From: Gaeumannomyces sp. JS-464
Taxonomy: Eukaryota > Ascomycota > Sordariomycetes > Magnaporthales > Magnaporthaceae
Length of the DNA: 64,000 bases
NCBI GenBank assembly: GCA_002197995.1
Contig: NGZR01000002.1
Span: 3,906,001-3,970,000, forward strand
Direction: 5' to 3'
Part shown: positions 49,057-60,600 of the stretch, one piece after another
How positions within the stretch are numbered: position 1 is the first letter of the stretch
How the letters are laid out: each line of letters starts with the position of its first letter
The notes under the pieces: generated by a model
The model's input: only the letters and a program-made list of their open reading frames with translations
The model's database searches: none
Told to the model about the DNA's origin: nothing
Made by a program: the position numbers and the translations under genes

Positions 49057-51598
49057 CTACCACGACGTGGGCCCAAACTTCTGGCCCTCGGCGACGTGGG
49101 CCCTGACGGCCGTGTCCTGGAAGTCCATGGTGCTCCGGACGACGGTGTTGCCCCACCACTTTGGCGGGTCGATGTTGTTGAGGGTGAAGGCGAAGAAGAT
49201 GACGAGGGTGGCGAGGGCAAGCCCCAGGTCGAGCCCCGACGAGGTCAGGAAGTTGAGGCGGCTCCACCAGCCAAAGTGCTTCTTGCGGATCAGGTGCTGG
49301 AACAGGTAGCCGACGATGCCCCACGACAGGTAGTTGAGGGGCGAGGCGGCGGGATGGCGGCGGAGCCGCCAAAGATGAGGGGCGCCATGGCGTACTTGAG
49401 CGGCGACTTGGGCCAGCGCTTGGCGGCGTAGAAGAGGATGACGGGCACGACGGCGCCGACGCCGAAGAAGATGAAGAGACCCGAGTAGATCTGGCCCGGC
49501 GAGAACATGCGGGCCGGGCCGATGAGGCCCCAGATGACCGAAGCCGAGAAGAAGACGCGGCCTCCGGGGCAGGTGAAGCGCTCGGGCTGCGTCGGGGTGC
49601 AGACGCCGTCGATGTGGTTGAGGGCAAAGTTGAGGACGGCCACCTGGATGAAGCACGAGAAGGTGGTGGCGACAACCTGGCACATGAACATGGTGCGAGG
49701 CGGGATCTTCATGTAGTGGCCGAACTTGAGGTCCGCAACGAAGCTCAGGGCCTGGGACATGGTGATGTAGCCAAAGGTCTTGAAGATCATCAGGGCCAGG
49801 GGGCGTCCCGGCTGGATGTAGCCGTAGACGAATTCGGTGAGCACGTTGAGGCCGATCTGGTTGTTGGTCACGGCCTGGATGATGCCGATGGGGAGGGCGA
49901 AGCCGAAGGAGATGGCGACGGCGAGCAGGAAGGCCCACCAGGTCAGGTTGGTCGGGTAGGCGAGCACGGTGACGAAGCCGAGGGCCAGCATGATGGCAAA
50001 CAGGCCCATGTACCACCAGGTGGGTGCCTCGCGGTACTTGCGCATTAGCTTCATGTGGATGTCGTCGCCCTCGCGTGATACGTTCTTGTACTGCTGCCAA
50101 ATCATTTTGCGATGGTGCAGCCACGTGTAGACCATCAGCGATGCAATGGCGGCAAAGGATAGGCCGTAGGCCATGGCAAAGGTTGTGCTGATGAAAAGGG
50201 GTGAGTAGTTCTTGTACTCCTCCTCGTTCAGCGTGAAGTCGCTGGTTAGGATGCGGGTCACGTTGTACTTGGCGCCCGTGTTGTCGTAAGTGCTCGAGTC
50301 GCTGATGGGCAGGAACTGTCCGTACCACGTGCCGGTGTACTGCAGAATCGAAGCCCCGACGAGGTAGAAGGTGACGACGCCGATCATTGTGTTTGCGATG
50401 GCGTGCCTTTTGAGGATGGATGTTAGTCGAGGGGGGGGATAACAATATCGCAGGGGTCAGCAGGAACTTGCCATACTCACCACGGCGGGATTAGGGGAGA
50501 GCCGACGAAGCCGACAATCTGCGACCAGTCAAAGGTTATGGGCAGCAGTGAGAGACCAGTGACGCCTCCAAACAGCTGGTTCACCACGGGGTTATTCGGG
50601 GCGATCCAGGTGACAAAAGCAAAGACGCTCAGGAACTGGGCTAAAAATCCCGGGATGAAGTAGTAAACAAACGAGCAGAGGGTGACGATGCCAAACCAGC
50701 GGTAACGGGGCATGGAGCCGCCGATCATGTTCGGGTCCTTGGGCGGCGGGGCCTCGTACATGGCGTTCATCAGCGTGACCGAGACCAGGTTGCCGGGCCA
50801 GATCATAGCGGCCGGGTAGACGAGGAACTTGCGCATCATGCCGGCGATGCCGTAGCCGAGCGACTGGGTCGATACGGTCAGCAGCAGCTGCCAGGGGATG
50901 CCAAAGTTCTGCTTGTAGAAGACAAGCTGGGCCAGGATGATGTCGGTGGCGTAGGCGACGGAGAAGGACACGCTCGCCATGACGACGATGATGGAGTGCT
51001 CCTTGATGTTGAAGGGCCCCGGGTTGAGCGTCCAGGGGATGCCGAAGAAGCTGAAGCGGCGGGCGGGCATGACGCGGGCCCAGCCGTGGCCCAGGGGCCA
51101 GGCGATGATCTGGGCGATCAGGGAGCCGAGGCTGATGGAGGGCGAGCGCAGCGAGAAGAGGGTGTTCATGGAGGCGCCGATGACGCACAGGAACAGGCCG
51201 ATGGTCCAGGCGCGCACCGTGTTGCACGGCATCTCCTCGTCGTAGTTGCGCACGGCGGCGCGCACCTCGGGGTAGGGCGAGTCCTCGAGGGCGCCCTCCT
51301 CCTCCTCCTTGGCGCCCGAGGTCTCACTGCCGCTGGAGGCATCGCGGTGCAGCTCGTCGGGCAGGTTGGGGTCTAGGAGAAGTTCGTATTCTGATCCTGC
51401 TTCTTCATCGTCCTCCCTGTCGTCCTCCTCGTCGGGGTCATCGCTAAAGGGACGCAGACTAGACTCACCCCAGCGCTCCGCAGACGTCTTCAGGCCTCCG
51501 CCGTGTTGGCTACCGCGCTCACGCAAGCTGGTCATCTCTATGGTGGCAGCCGTCTCAGACGACTTGCCACCCAGGTTGGATGATGTTGATGGGGCCAT
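49057..51598 (-). CDS. Oligopeptide transporter (OPT family)
   Basis: Proton-coupled membrane transporter of small peptides, glutathione-like compounds or peptide-metal complexes. Exon 1 50481-51598, intron 50407-50480 (GTGAGT...CAAAAG), exon 2 49057-50406; about 822 aa. A cytosolic acidic N-terminus (DDPDEEDDREDDEE) precedes the family opening DSPYPEVRAAV and TVRAWTIGLFL. The two OPT signature motifs are present, NPGPFNIKEH and KIPPRTMF, with some 12-16 hydrophobic spans. The tail WWGNTVVRSTMDFQDTAVRA is typical of fungal OPTs. The start at 51598 (MAPSTSS) is chosen over upstream non-ATG extension. One lost base at 49345-49353 separates GGSAAIPP from SPLNYLSWGIVGYLFQH. Divergent from the beta-ketoacyl synthase gene. 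Confidence 0.94.
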
Positions 51599-52812
51599 GT
51601 CTGCTCGCAGACACCATGGACACCCAAGATACAGCAGCAGCGCGTTTGGTAGAAACAAGCAGCGAAGACCGTCAGAACATCACACAGAGGCGCCGTGGGG
51701 GAAGATCTATATGCGAGGTGGTCGTCCGATATCCTTTGGCCCAGACGCCGAGCAGAGGCCGCTGTCCTGGCACGGCTCGATGCCAACAAGGTTCAAGCCA
51801 GACCCGAGAGTCTGTAGAGTTGGGGATGGTTGAACAATATCGCCAACCCGACACATCGATGCCGTGGTCTTTTATACCGGGTGAAACGCGCAGGGATCAG
51901 TGGCCGGATTGGGTTAGGTCCGGGCGCATGGCTGACATGGAGAGGCACAGCAGCCAGGAGCGATAAAATAAGCACAGGGCGACCCCGTGACTCGCGGCTG
52001 AGCTGCCGAGCCCAGCGTTGCGCCGGGGGCCGTCGAGTCTTGCCAGGCCGCCAAGGATGGCTTGTTTCGAACGTTGGGATGCGCCGACAACGGGAGATGC
52101 ATGCGTAGGTGGTGTTTCCCAAGCACTGATGGCTGTGAAGGGCGCTTACTGGGCTTGGTGGTGCCTGTAATTGATTTGTTGCCGCGCTGGGCGAGCTTGG
52201 GCCTGTCAGGACGGGCGCTTAATCTAAGAGGTGTCTTTTGTGGCCAGCGGCAGATCAAATTTTTTTTTTTTTAAAAAAAATAATACTGTGTTTATAGGTG
52301 AGCCTGCCTTGAGATTGAGTTGAGGCCGCTATCGGTTTAGACGATAGATACTTTGGGCGCCTTTTGCTGGATGCATCTCTTTTGAATCAACGCCTTCACG
52401 TTTCCTTTCTTGTTCTACCGAAGCTTTGTCGATTGGGTTGGGTCCAGGTCCCCATCCAGTCTTTGGCTTTTGCGGCTCCGCAGGAGCGCCCCGCCCAGAA
52501 TGCGACAAGGGAAGTTTCCGTGACGTTGGACCTGAGCGTGCACGCTAGTCCCAGAACGGCACAAAGCTACTGCTGGGTCTCGATTAGGCCTGTGAATTTC
52601 CGGGCCAGATAGAGCTGCTGAGTTTATTCAGATCCTGATGCATCTCAAACATACCTCTGGACCCCCTTTTTGCCCTCCCCTCAACTCCCTTTGCGAGCAA
52701 TCCCCTGCGAGCCGCAAACATTCCTGCGCAGGCTGCATTGATCACGCGCCATGGGCCCACGCCGTGGTGGCGGCTTCTGCTAAGATCGAGAACGCGCGGC
52801 CTCCCTTGCGAC
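51599..52812. other. Divergent promoter region, 1.2 kb
   Basis: This lies between the OPT transporter and beta-ketoacyl synthase starts. It contains a T13A8 block (52260-52280) that could form a short hairpin or a nucleosome-free region. No coding frame is supported. Confidence 0.55.
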
Positions 52813-54320
52813 ATGTCCCTCCGCCGGGTCGTCGTGACGGGAATCGGCGCCGTCACTCCTCTTGGCGTCGGTACCCGCCGGTCCTGGCAGAGGCTGCTCG
52901 CTGGGGAATCGGGCATCCAGAGTATATCCCACTTTGAGCCACGCAGCAAATGGAAGGACATCCCTAGCACCGTCGCTGGCCTCGTTCCAATGGCTCCTGT
53001 CCTCGATGGGAGCCGTGGCGAGGCCGATGGTCGCCAAGAAGGCGTGCTGTCCGGGCTTTGGCGCCCGTCGGACTGGTTGGATGCGCCCGACCAGCGTCGC
53101 ATGTCCACCTTTTGCCAATACGCCGTCGCGGCCGCTGAGATGGCCCTCGACGACGCTGGCTGGAGACCAACGGTCCAGGACGACCTGGAGGCTACGGGGG
53201 TCTGTCTGGGCAGCGGTATAGGGAACCTCGATGAGACCTATAGCACCAGTCTCGCATATGAAAAAGACGTGAGATAAACCGCGGTGAATAAACACATGGC
53301 CAGTGATAGAGAGAGCGTCAAAGCAGGAAGAGGAAATGCTAAGGCCGTTTGCACTGTTCTGCACATCCCCCGATCCGTAGGGCTACAGGAAGGTATCTCC
53401 GCTCTTCGCCCCAAAGATCCTGATAAATCTCGCAGCCGGGCATGTGGCGATGCGGCATGGCTTCCAGGGCCCAAACCACGCGGCCACCACGGCCTGCACC
53501 ACCGGCGCGCACTCGATCGGCGACGCGGCCCGCTTCATCGCCTTTGGGGACGCCGATGTCATGGTCGCCGGCGGCTCCGAGTCGTGCATCCACCCGCTGG
53601 TTTTTACCGGCTTCGCCCGCTCGCGCTCGCTCTCGACCGTCGGCGCCGGCTGCCGACCCTTCGACGCCTCGCGCGACGGCTTTGTCATCGCCGAGGGCGC
53701 TGCCGTCGTCGTGCTCGAGGAGCTGGACCACGCCCGCAAGCGCGGCGCCAACATCCTCGCCGAGCTGCGTGGCTACGGCTGTAGCGGCGACGCCTACCAC
53801 ATGACGGCGCCGCGGCCCGACGGCTCCGGCGCGCTCCTGGCCATGCGCAGGGCGCTGCGCAACGCGCACATTCGCCCCGCGGCTGTTGACTACTTCAACG
53901 CCCACGCTACCGGCACCCGCGTTGGCGACACTGCCGAGGCTGTCGCCATCCGCACCCTCATGCTTGGCGAGGACGGCGTCGAGAGGGAGTCCCAGGTCAC
54001 GGTCAGTAGCACCAAGGGCTCGACCGGCCACCTCCTGGGTGCCGCTGGCGCCATCGAGTCTCTGTTTTCCATCCTAGCCGTTGCAGAGGTGAGTGATGTT
54101 CCTCACTTGCCTACCTGGGCATGCAAAGAGCCAGCAAGATCTAATCCTAAACACACAGGATCGCGTGCCTCCGACCTTGAACCTTGACGCACCCGATGTG
54201 GGAGTCGACTTCAACTTTGTGCCAAGAATGGCCCAGGAGAAGACGGTCAAGGTGGCGGTCTCGAACAGCTTTGGCTTTGGAGGAACGAACGCGTCACTTG
54301 TTTTTTCTAAGCTACCATGA
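52813..54320 (+). CDS. Mitochondrial 3-oxoacyl-[acyl-carrier-protein] synthase (KAS II type, Cem1-like)
   Basis: Condensing enzyme of mitochondrial type II fatty-acid synthesis, which extends acyl-ACP and supplies the octanoyl precursor of lipoate. Exons 52813-53268, 53381-54088, 54159-54320; introns of 112 bp (GTGAGA...CCGTAG) and 70 bp (GTGAGT...ACACAG); 441 aa. It opens [20 protein letters not shown]. The catalytic triad is intact: Cys191 in [16 protein letters not shown], His327 in [11 protein letters not shown] and His369 in [13 protein letters not shown]. The C-terminus has [14 protein letters not shown]. No clear presequence precedes the first ATG; the frame is open upstream only from a non-ATG codon at 52738, so targeting is inferred from the family. 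Cbp3, another mitochondrial gene, follows on the same strand 497 bp later. No frame errors. Confidence 0.95.
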
Positions 54321-54817
54321 GACCGCATCAACGCGGGTGGAACTGGTGCGACCGCATAAAGCGTATGTATATGTAAGCTTGATATTGTATGATCAGTATG
54401 GGAATCCCTAACTGAGCTCCGATAGACGACACTCGGGATTGCCGGTTTCGCCACTGTAATCCTTACTTCTGACTTCTCTATCTCAGCAGACCCTTTTCTT
54501 GCGTTCCATAACATCTGGATGACCATCTCTCAGAGGGTTGATAGCCTTTGGTGTCCTAAGAGCTGGCGTTGGAGGCTTTCTAGGGTTAGGGTCTCCTTGC
54601 CCCTTTTCAGGCCAATCGATGCCACACGTGACAGCGCGTTTGGTAGCGCAGTGGGGTCCCGTTCCGCATGGGTCGCAGATTTCCAGGCGGTCTGGCGGGA
54701 TGTGGGCATTAATGCGGGCAGAAAGATTGTGACGTCCCGAAACCGCACAGCCAAATGCGGGATACTGTCGGCCTCGACTCCTATCTCTACCGACGCCGTA
54801 CGATCCCAGCCTCGTAA
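54321..54817. other. Spacer between KAS and Cbp3 genes
   Basis: This holds the 3' region of the synthase gene and the promoter of Cbp3. No coding frame is supported. Confidence 0.6.
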
Positions 54818-55930
54818 ATGGCATTTCTCCGGAGCTGCAGGGTCTGTCTCGAGACGGTGCCGCCGAGGCTTGGGCCCCTCTCGGCTCGTCAGGGCCAGCA
54901 AGCCAGCAGGCATGCGCAAGGAATAGCAACCGCCGCGGCAGGACGGGCAGCACAAACAACACGGGGAGCAGCACCAAGGATATCGCCGGCGACACATGCG
55001 GCTCGACGGCCTTTTCACAGCACGGCGGCCCCGCGGCAGCAGCAGCTGCCAGAGGACACGGCGAGCATGCAAAAGATCATCTTGCGCGCTGCCGAGAAAA
55101 AGAGGGGGTCAAGCGTCGTCGGCGCATATGACACCTACGTCTACGTCCAAGATACGCACAAGTTTTTCTCCGCCCGAGCCGCCTACACTATCTCGCCCGA
55201 GGCGCGCAAGAAGGACACGATCCAGAGGACAGAGGAAGGCGAGGAGATTGGCGTGGGGGGTGGGCCGTGGCACCAGGGTCAGTCAGTCTTCCACCGGGCT
55301 ACGTCGGTTCTTGTGCCAAATCCTTCTCAAACTGACCCAAGCTCTCCTTAAAACGTCGCAGACCTCGGCCTCCTCCCAACCTTTAGCACCTGGGCGCAGG
55401 TGACGATGCTGCACATGTACCTCGCCATCGTGCGGTTCCGGTGCCTGGACAAGGCGCAGTACGAGAACGTGCAGAAGCAGCTGGTGGACGCCTTCTTCTA
55501 CGAGGCCGAGGAGCGCATGGACGTGCAGCACGGCCTGTCGTCGCGCTCGCTGCGCCAGCACCACCTCAAGGACCTGTTCCTGGCCTGGCGCGGCCTCGTG
55601 CTGGCCTACGACGAGGGCATGGTCCGCGGCGACGCCGTCCTGGCCGCCGCCGTCTGGCGCAACCTGTTCAAGGCCCGCCCCGAGGCCGAGCTGGACCTGC
55701 GCCGCCTCGCCGCCGTCGTCTCGTGGATGCGCGCCACCGTCTTCCGCCTCGACCACATCCCCGACACCGACGTGGTCGCCCGCGCCACGTCGGCGTTCCA
55801 GGCCTCGCCCGCCGCCGAGCTGCCCTTTGTCGACGTGCCGGCCAAGGAGCTCGTCGGCGTGCTCCCCGGCGGTGCTGCCAGTAAATCGGCAGCAATAAAG
55901 CCTGCCACCAAGGCCGCGGGGACTGCGTGA
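54818..55930 (+). CDS. CBP3: Ubiquinol-cytochrome c chaperone Cbp3 (bc1 complex assembly)
   Basis: Mitochondrial chaperone that, with Cbp6, binds the mitoribosome exit and newly made cytochrome b during assembly of respiratory complex III. Exon 1 54818-55277, intron 55278-55361 (GTCAGT...CGTCGCAG), exon 2 55362-55930; 342 aa. The N-terminal 90 residues are rich in Arg, Ala, Ser and Gln with few acidic residues, which fits a matrix-targeting sequence. The Cbp3 domain follows: DLGLLPTFSTWAQVTMLHMY, VRFRCLDKAQ, QLVDAFFYEAEERM, LKDLFLAWRGLVLAYDEG, VWRNLF and VSWMRATVFRL. The second half is very GC-rich, which also leaves long meaningless frames on the other strand. No frame errors. Converges with the DHFR gene. 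Confidence 0.95.
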
Positions 55931-56393
55931 CATGTTTGCTTCGCACATAGTCATATTGAGCAAAACTTCCTTCTTTCTTTCTTTTTTTTCGGCCGCTTCG
56001 GGGCATATGGGCACCGTCCATGCTACACCATGTCCCTTATCGGTCAATGTAGAACCACCCGTGTCTTGTACATAATGATCTAAGCAAGCTTGTAGGATGT
56101 GCTCCGCCAAGTATTCAAAGTATTCTAGGAGGGCTAGTGAATTCCCGAGCCAGGGGTAAGAAAAAAAAATAAGGCAGGCGTTTTTGTTCGGTCTTGGTGA
56201 TATTAGTCGCGGACGAGGCAGGCTTGCAGGAGGGTCTAATATATAGGAGCCGGGCTGCTATGATATCCCATCTGCACGAAATCACATTGGTATAGGGGAC
56301 GGCCGGAAAAACGGTCGTCGTGTTTGGGCGGGGGAGAGACTGCAGCCCAAGCTGCGGACAACGATTTGCTGCATAGGCAGGCTGTCCACCCAA
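55931..56393. other. Convergent spacer between Cbp3 and DHFR genes
   Basis: Two 3' regions meet here. It contains short T and A runs (near 55984 and 56161) and no coding frame that I can support. Confidence 0.6.
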
Positions 56394-57222
56394 CTACGCT
56401 GTCTCCTCAGCCACCGCCCTCTCCCACATCTGAAACTCATACAACGTCCCGTTCTCCTCCTGCACGCCCTCGGGACCTTCTCGCCCGTCCAGGCGTCGAG
56501 CTGCTCCTTGGATGCCCTCCTCCACGGACCGTGCCCTTTGTCGGCCTCGGCCTCGGCCCCGTTGCCGCCGCCCAGCTTGAGCGACGATAGGGACGTGTCG
56601 CACTCAAAGTCGGTCAGGATACTGGTAAGGAGCACGCGCCGGACCGCCGCCGGGCCGGGCAGCGCCAGCGCGCGTCGTAGATCTGCGCCCCGCCGATCAC
56701 AAAGACGCGGCCCAGGAGGGGCCGGGCGTGTGCCTGTTCGCTGCTGCTGCGCAGCTGGCCCAGATACTCGAGCGCCTCGGGCAGCGAGCGGGCGTGGACG
56801 ACGGGCGGGTCCTCCTTGGCGGCACCACCGCTCTGCCCATCCTGGGCGGCGGCGGCGGCGGCAACAGCAACCGGCGTGGCGGCGGTCCGGCTGAGCACGA
56901 CGTTCAGGCGGCCCTTGAGCGGGCGGAAGCGCGGCGGGATGCTGTCCCACGTCTTGCGGCCCATGATGACGGCGTTGACGGCGGCGTTGACGGCGGCGGG
57001 CGGCGCGCCGGCCGGCGGGCGCTTGGTGACGCGCGCAAAGTAGGCCATCTCCTTCTTCAGCCCCGTCCAGGGCAGCGTGCCGGCCCGCCCGATGCCCATG
57101 CTGCGCGTCGCCGCGACGATCAGCGTCAGGTCCATGTTGGCGCTCGCGGATACGTCAGGGTTCGCCGCCGCTGCTACTGCTGCTGCTGTGTCTGCGCCGG
57201 CGTCTGTCGAGGCTGCCATCAT
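56394..57222 (-). CDS. Dihydrofolate reductase
   Basis: Reduces dihydrofolate to tetrahydrofolate with NADPH for thymidylate, purine and methionine synthesis. Intronless, about 276 aa. Motifs in order: MDLTLIVAATRSMGIGRAG, LPWTGLKKEM (with the loop Trp), VIMGRKTWDSIP, RLNVVLSR, RVFVIGGAQIYD, VLLTSIL, and the C-terminal YEFQMWER. The MDLTL start of the fold is Met30; the 29 residues before it are Ala/Asp-rich, encoded by a GCT/GCC repeat, and could be untranslated. A second Ala-rich insertion follows VVLSRTA. Two frame shifts, each fitting one lost base, lie at 56668-56675 (after GGAQIYDA) and 56472-56474 (after GEKVP). The frames rejoin in conserved sequence both times, which argues for base errors rather than a dead gene. 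Confidence 0.92.
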
Positions 57223-57626
57223 CTAATCCCCGGTGGCCAGATTAGATAGGTACAGTATATGTGGTGATGGATTTTAGGTTCCCCGCAGGGGAATTTTTGA
57301 GCAATCTATTGGCGCTGGGGATGACGCTGAGAATGGAATTTGAAGTCGCAACAAAGGTCCCCGCTCACTAACAACGTCTAGAATGCCAACCAAAAAGTTA
57401 TTCTCAACACCGCATCGATGAATACCTAGAGGTGCCAGGTAGCAGAAGCATATATCGACGGATTGACGCTTATTCTTCCAAGTGTCAGTGTTATTAGATT
57501 TATATATCCATTCTAACCACTCCGGCTTCCAACAAAAGAACAGAAGATGAATGCACTTGGCCAGTGAAGATGGGAGCTGAACCAGGCAGCAGAGGTGCCA
57601 GCAGAAAACAGAAAATCGCAAGCGCA
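57223..57626. other. Spacer between DHFR start and Ypp1 end
   Basis: About 400 bp between two leftward genes: the DHFR promoter and the Ypp1 3' region. It is AT-richer than its flanks. No coding frame is supported. Confidence 0.6.
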
Positions 57627-60600
57627 TCAGAGGAGGTAGCCTCCGTTGCCGACGCAGCTCCAGCGCCGCACGCCGAAGCCCTCCTCGAGCTCCACGCACC
57701 ACCATAGAACCTCCCTAGCCTTGTCGAGCTGCCCGCTTTCCTCGTGCGCCCGCGCGAGCGCGAACCACGCCTCCGAGTTGTTCCACGCCGACCCAAGCTT
57801 GGTCAGTCCAGAGAGCATCGCGTACGCCCGTCACGCGCCGCCAGCCGGTCTACCATCGGGAGCGACGTCGCCTTGTAACGGTGGCACAAGCTCGCTTCCT
57901 TCTCCTGCCCCCGCCGCCGACATTTCCGACATGCCACCGGGTGACGAGGCAGTGTCGTTGTTCCCTTTGCCGCGCCCGGGGCGTCCCTCGGCCTTGGAAG
58001 TTGCCGTGCTGTATTCAAGCCCAGGGCCTCCGACGGGAGCGCCGGTTTCTCCGCCGGCTTAGGGTAGATTGCAGACTCGGCAGAGTGCGTCACCGTCTCC
58101 AACCCAGCCGTTGACGTGCCTACGACTGCAGGGATGGCACAACCGGCGGTGGAGGCAGCTTCTCGCTGTAATGTCCAAGAGAATGTTTGAAAGGCCCCAC
58201 GATGGCGCCGGGGTGGTCGGGGAAGTGCGTCAGCGCCGACTCGAAATCTGACCGGGCCGAATAAGGCACGTCTCGCGCGACATCGAGGTTACCCATCTAA
58301 CAGTGCAGTCATTACCGTTAGCAGGATTCCTATACAAATGGCCTAGGCAAATGCCCTGCGCAAATGGAGGAGCGGAGACTCAGAAACTCACCTCGGCCCA
58401 GACATCAGCCCACAGCTCGTCAATGCTCTTGGTGTTTGCCCAACCAACATCGCTGGCCGACGTTGGGGCGCCAGTCTTGTTGGCTTCAGCCTCGAGGGCC
58501 TGGACCAGCCTCTGCGCCTCCGCGATGGCGGCCTTGGCGTCATCGTAGAGCGTCGCACGCCGGTAGAAACCTGCAATCATAAGCCAGACCTTGACCAGAA
58601 CGGTGCCCCTCCGCCGCTGCTCGTGCGACCTGGGGAACTGCACCAGTGGCAGCAGCTTTGGGTTGTACTCCAGGGAGCCCCTGGATAGAGCCGAGAAGTC
58701 GTCGCCCGACAGCCGCGTTCCCCTGGGGGACGAGGCGAATGACTCGGTCTGGGAGAATGTCCGGCTCAGAGAAACGGGCGGGCCTATCGATGGCGACCGC
58801 TTCATTGCCGAGGAAAAGAAGTCTATCCCCGAGCCGCCCTCGATCGGGGTGAAGTAGCTCTCGCCGTCCACGACAGTGGCCTGTGGTGCCATTGGCCCGA
58901 CGCTGGAAGCACGCCGGCGGCTGGCGACACTGTTCTCTCTCTTACGAAGGCTGTTGTGCCGCTTGCCGGACTGGCTTCTCTTTCGCCCCGCCGTGGCCCC
59001 GTTCTCCTCCGTCACCTGGATGGTCGGCGCTCCCATGCTAGCCACCGTCTGCATCGTCTGGGGCCGCGACGATTTGTCGGGCCGCCCTTCGCTCGCCGGT
59101 GCCGAAGTCTGCCGCGTGCCCGGCCGCCCGGCCCTCTCGCCCCTGCCAAATATACTACCTCTGAGGCTACGGATAGTTCCAGACGAGCTCTTGGGGATCT
59201 CCTGCACCTTCAGCGTGTCCTCTGCCGGCTTCGGCTCTGCACTGCCGAACAGCCTGTTGAAGAGGCTTAGTAGCTCCAGGCTGGCGTTGACCGCAACCTT
59301 GGGGCCCTCTAGCAGCTCCACCAGAGCCAGCTGGGTCTTGACCTCCAGAACGCTCTCCTTCTCGAAGTCGTCCATATCATCCACGAGTCCCCTCCCGAAC
59401 TCGGACTCGCCGTCTTGCTTTGCCTCGGCCTCGTTAAGGTGATCGCTCCGGAAAACATTCCGGCTACCAAAGAGCACCGCAGGGTCCTGGAACTGCTCAA
59501 AGGCACCCTCGCAGGCACGGGCGGCAAGCACAAAGTCCTGACGGACACTCAATAGCAGCGAGAGTAGGTGCCATATCGGAATCAGGGCCCGTTCTCTCCA
59601 GTGAGGCCCGTTCTGTAGGTCGTGTTCCGCACTCGAGGCCTTGCCGAGGAGCAGCGCCGTCTTGGCCAGCTCGATCGCCGGCGATAGCTCCCTCTTCTCA
59701 GCGAGCAGGACGCTTAGCGCAAATACGCTCCGGACATCACCCGAGCGACCAAGATCCGGGGACAGCGACTTCTTTAGAGCGGCTATGGCCTTTGTTTGTA
59801 CGTCTCCCCTGACCGACGAGTCGTACGTCATCCGGGCCCACTGCGCGTTGGCCAGGCCGACAGCCTGCCAGGCAAGGGCGATAACCCTTGGTGGCACCTT
59901 TTCCCAACGGCACCCACAGCGCTCTCGTCCTCGCGGAGAGGACTCGCTGAGTCGCGTGGCGTGGGGGACGGCGCCTTGCTCACAATTTCTTCTAGCTCTG
60001 CGGCTAGATCCTTGGCCTTCTCGGCAGCCTGTCTGTGACCGTACCGGCACAGGATGGCGATACAGGCCGAAATAGTTTCGAGTGCCGTCGATTCGTCGTC
60101 GAGGCTGGGCTCGACATGTCCGGACTTCTGCACCCGTGCCTTCCCTTTCTTGACTGCTCCAGATACGAGTCGAAGGCCTTGAAGGCAAGGTCGAACTCCG
60201 CGACGGCGACGTGGACCGTGAAAAGGCTGCGCAGTATTGCGGTCGAGTGATACGTCTTCATGGATGCCCGGTAAAGGATGTCCAGTAGTCCGCGACTGAG
60301 TGCCTCCCTTCCACCAGGGCCCAGGTCATGCTCTCGCCAACCACGTCCGCACAAGATGGCCCAGTTCTGTGTAGCCAACCTTGCAAAGTCTTCAGTCTCT
60401 TCCCTCTCCTCATCGGCTCTGGGGAACTCCGTCTCATTAAGTAGCAGGGCCTCGTAGGTCGTCTCGACCCTCTTGAGCTCAGCCCTGAGCTGGCTCCGCG
60501 CGGACGGCTCGTTTGAAGCCGGCGCAACGTAGCCCGTGGGGAAGGGGAGGTCGCTCTCGACAATTGCGGAGAGGGCGGCATAGTATTGGCTCCATATCTC

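Noticed and set aside
53339..54031. 230-codon minus-strand frame within the KAS gene
   Set aside because: The plus strand carries the full condensing-enzyme triad; this is a GC-rich shadow. The same applies to the minus-strand frame 55283-56110 over Cbp3.
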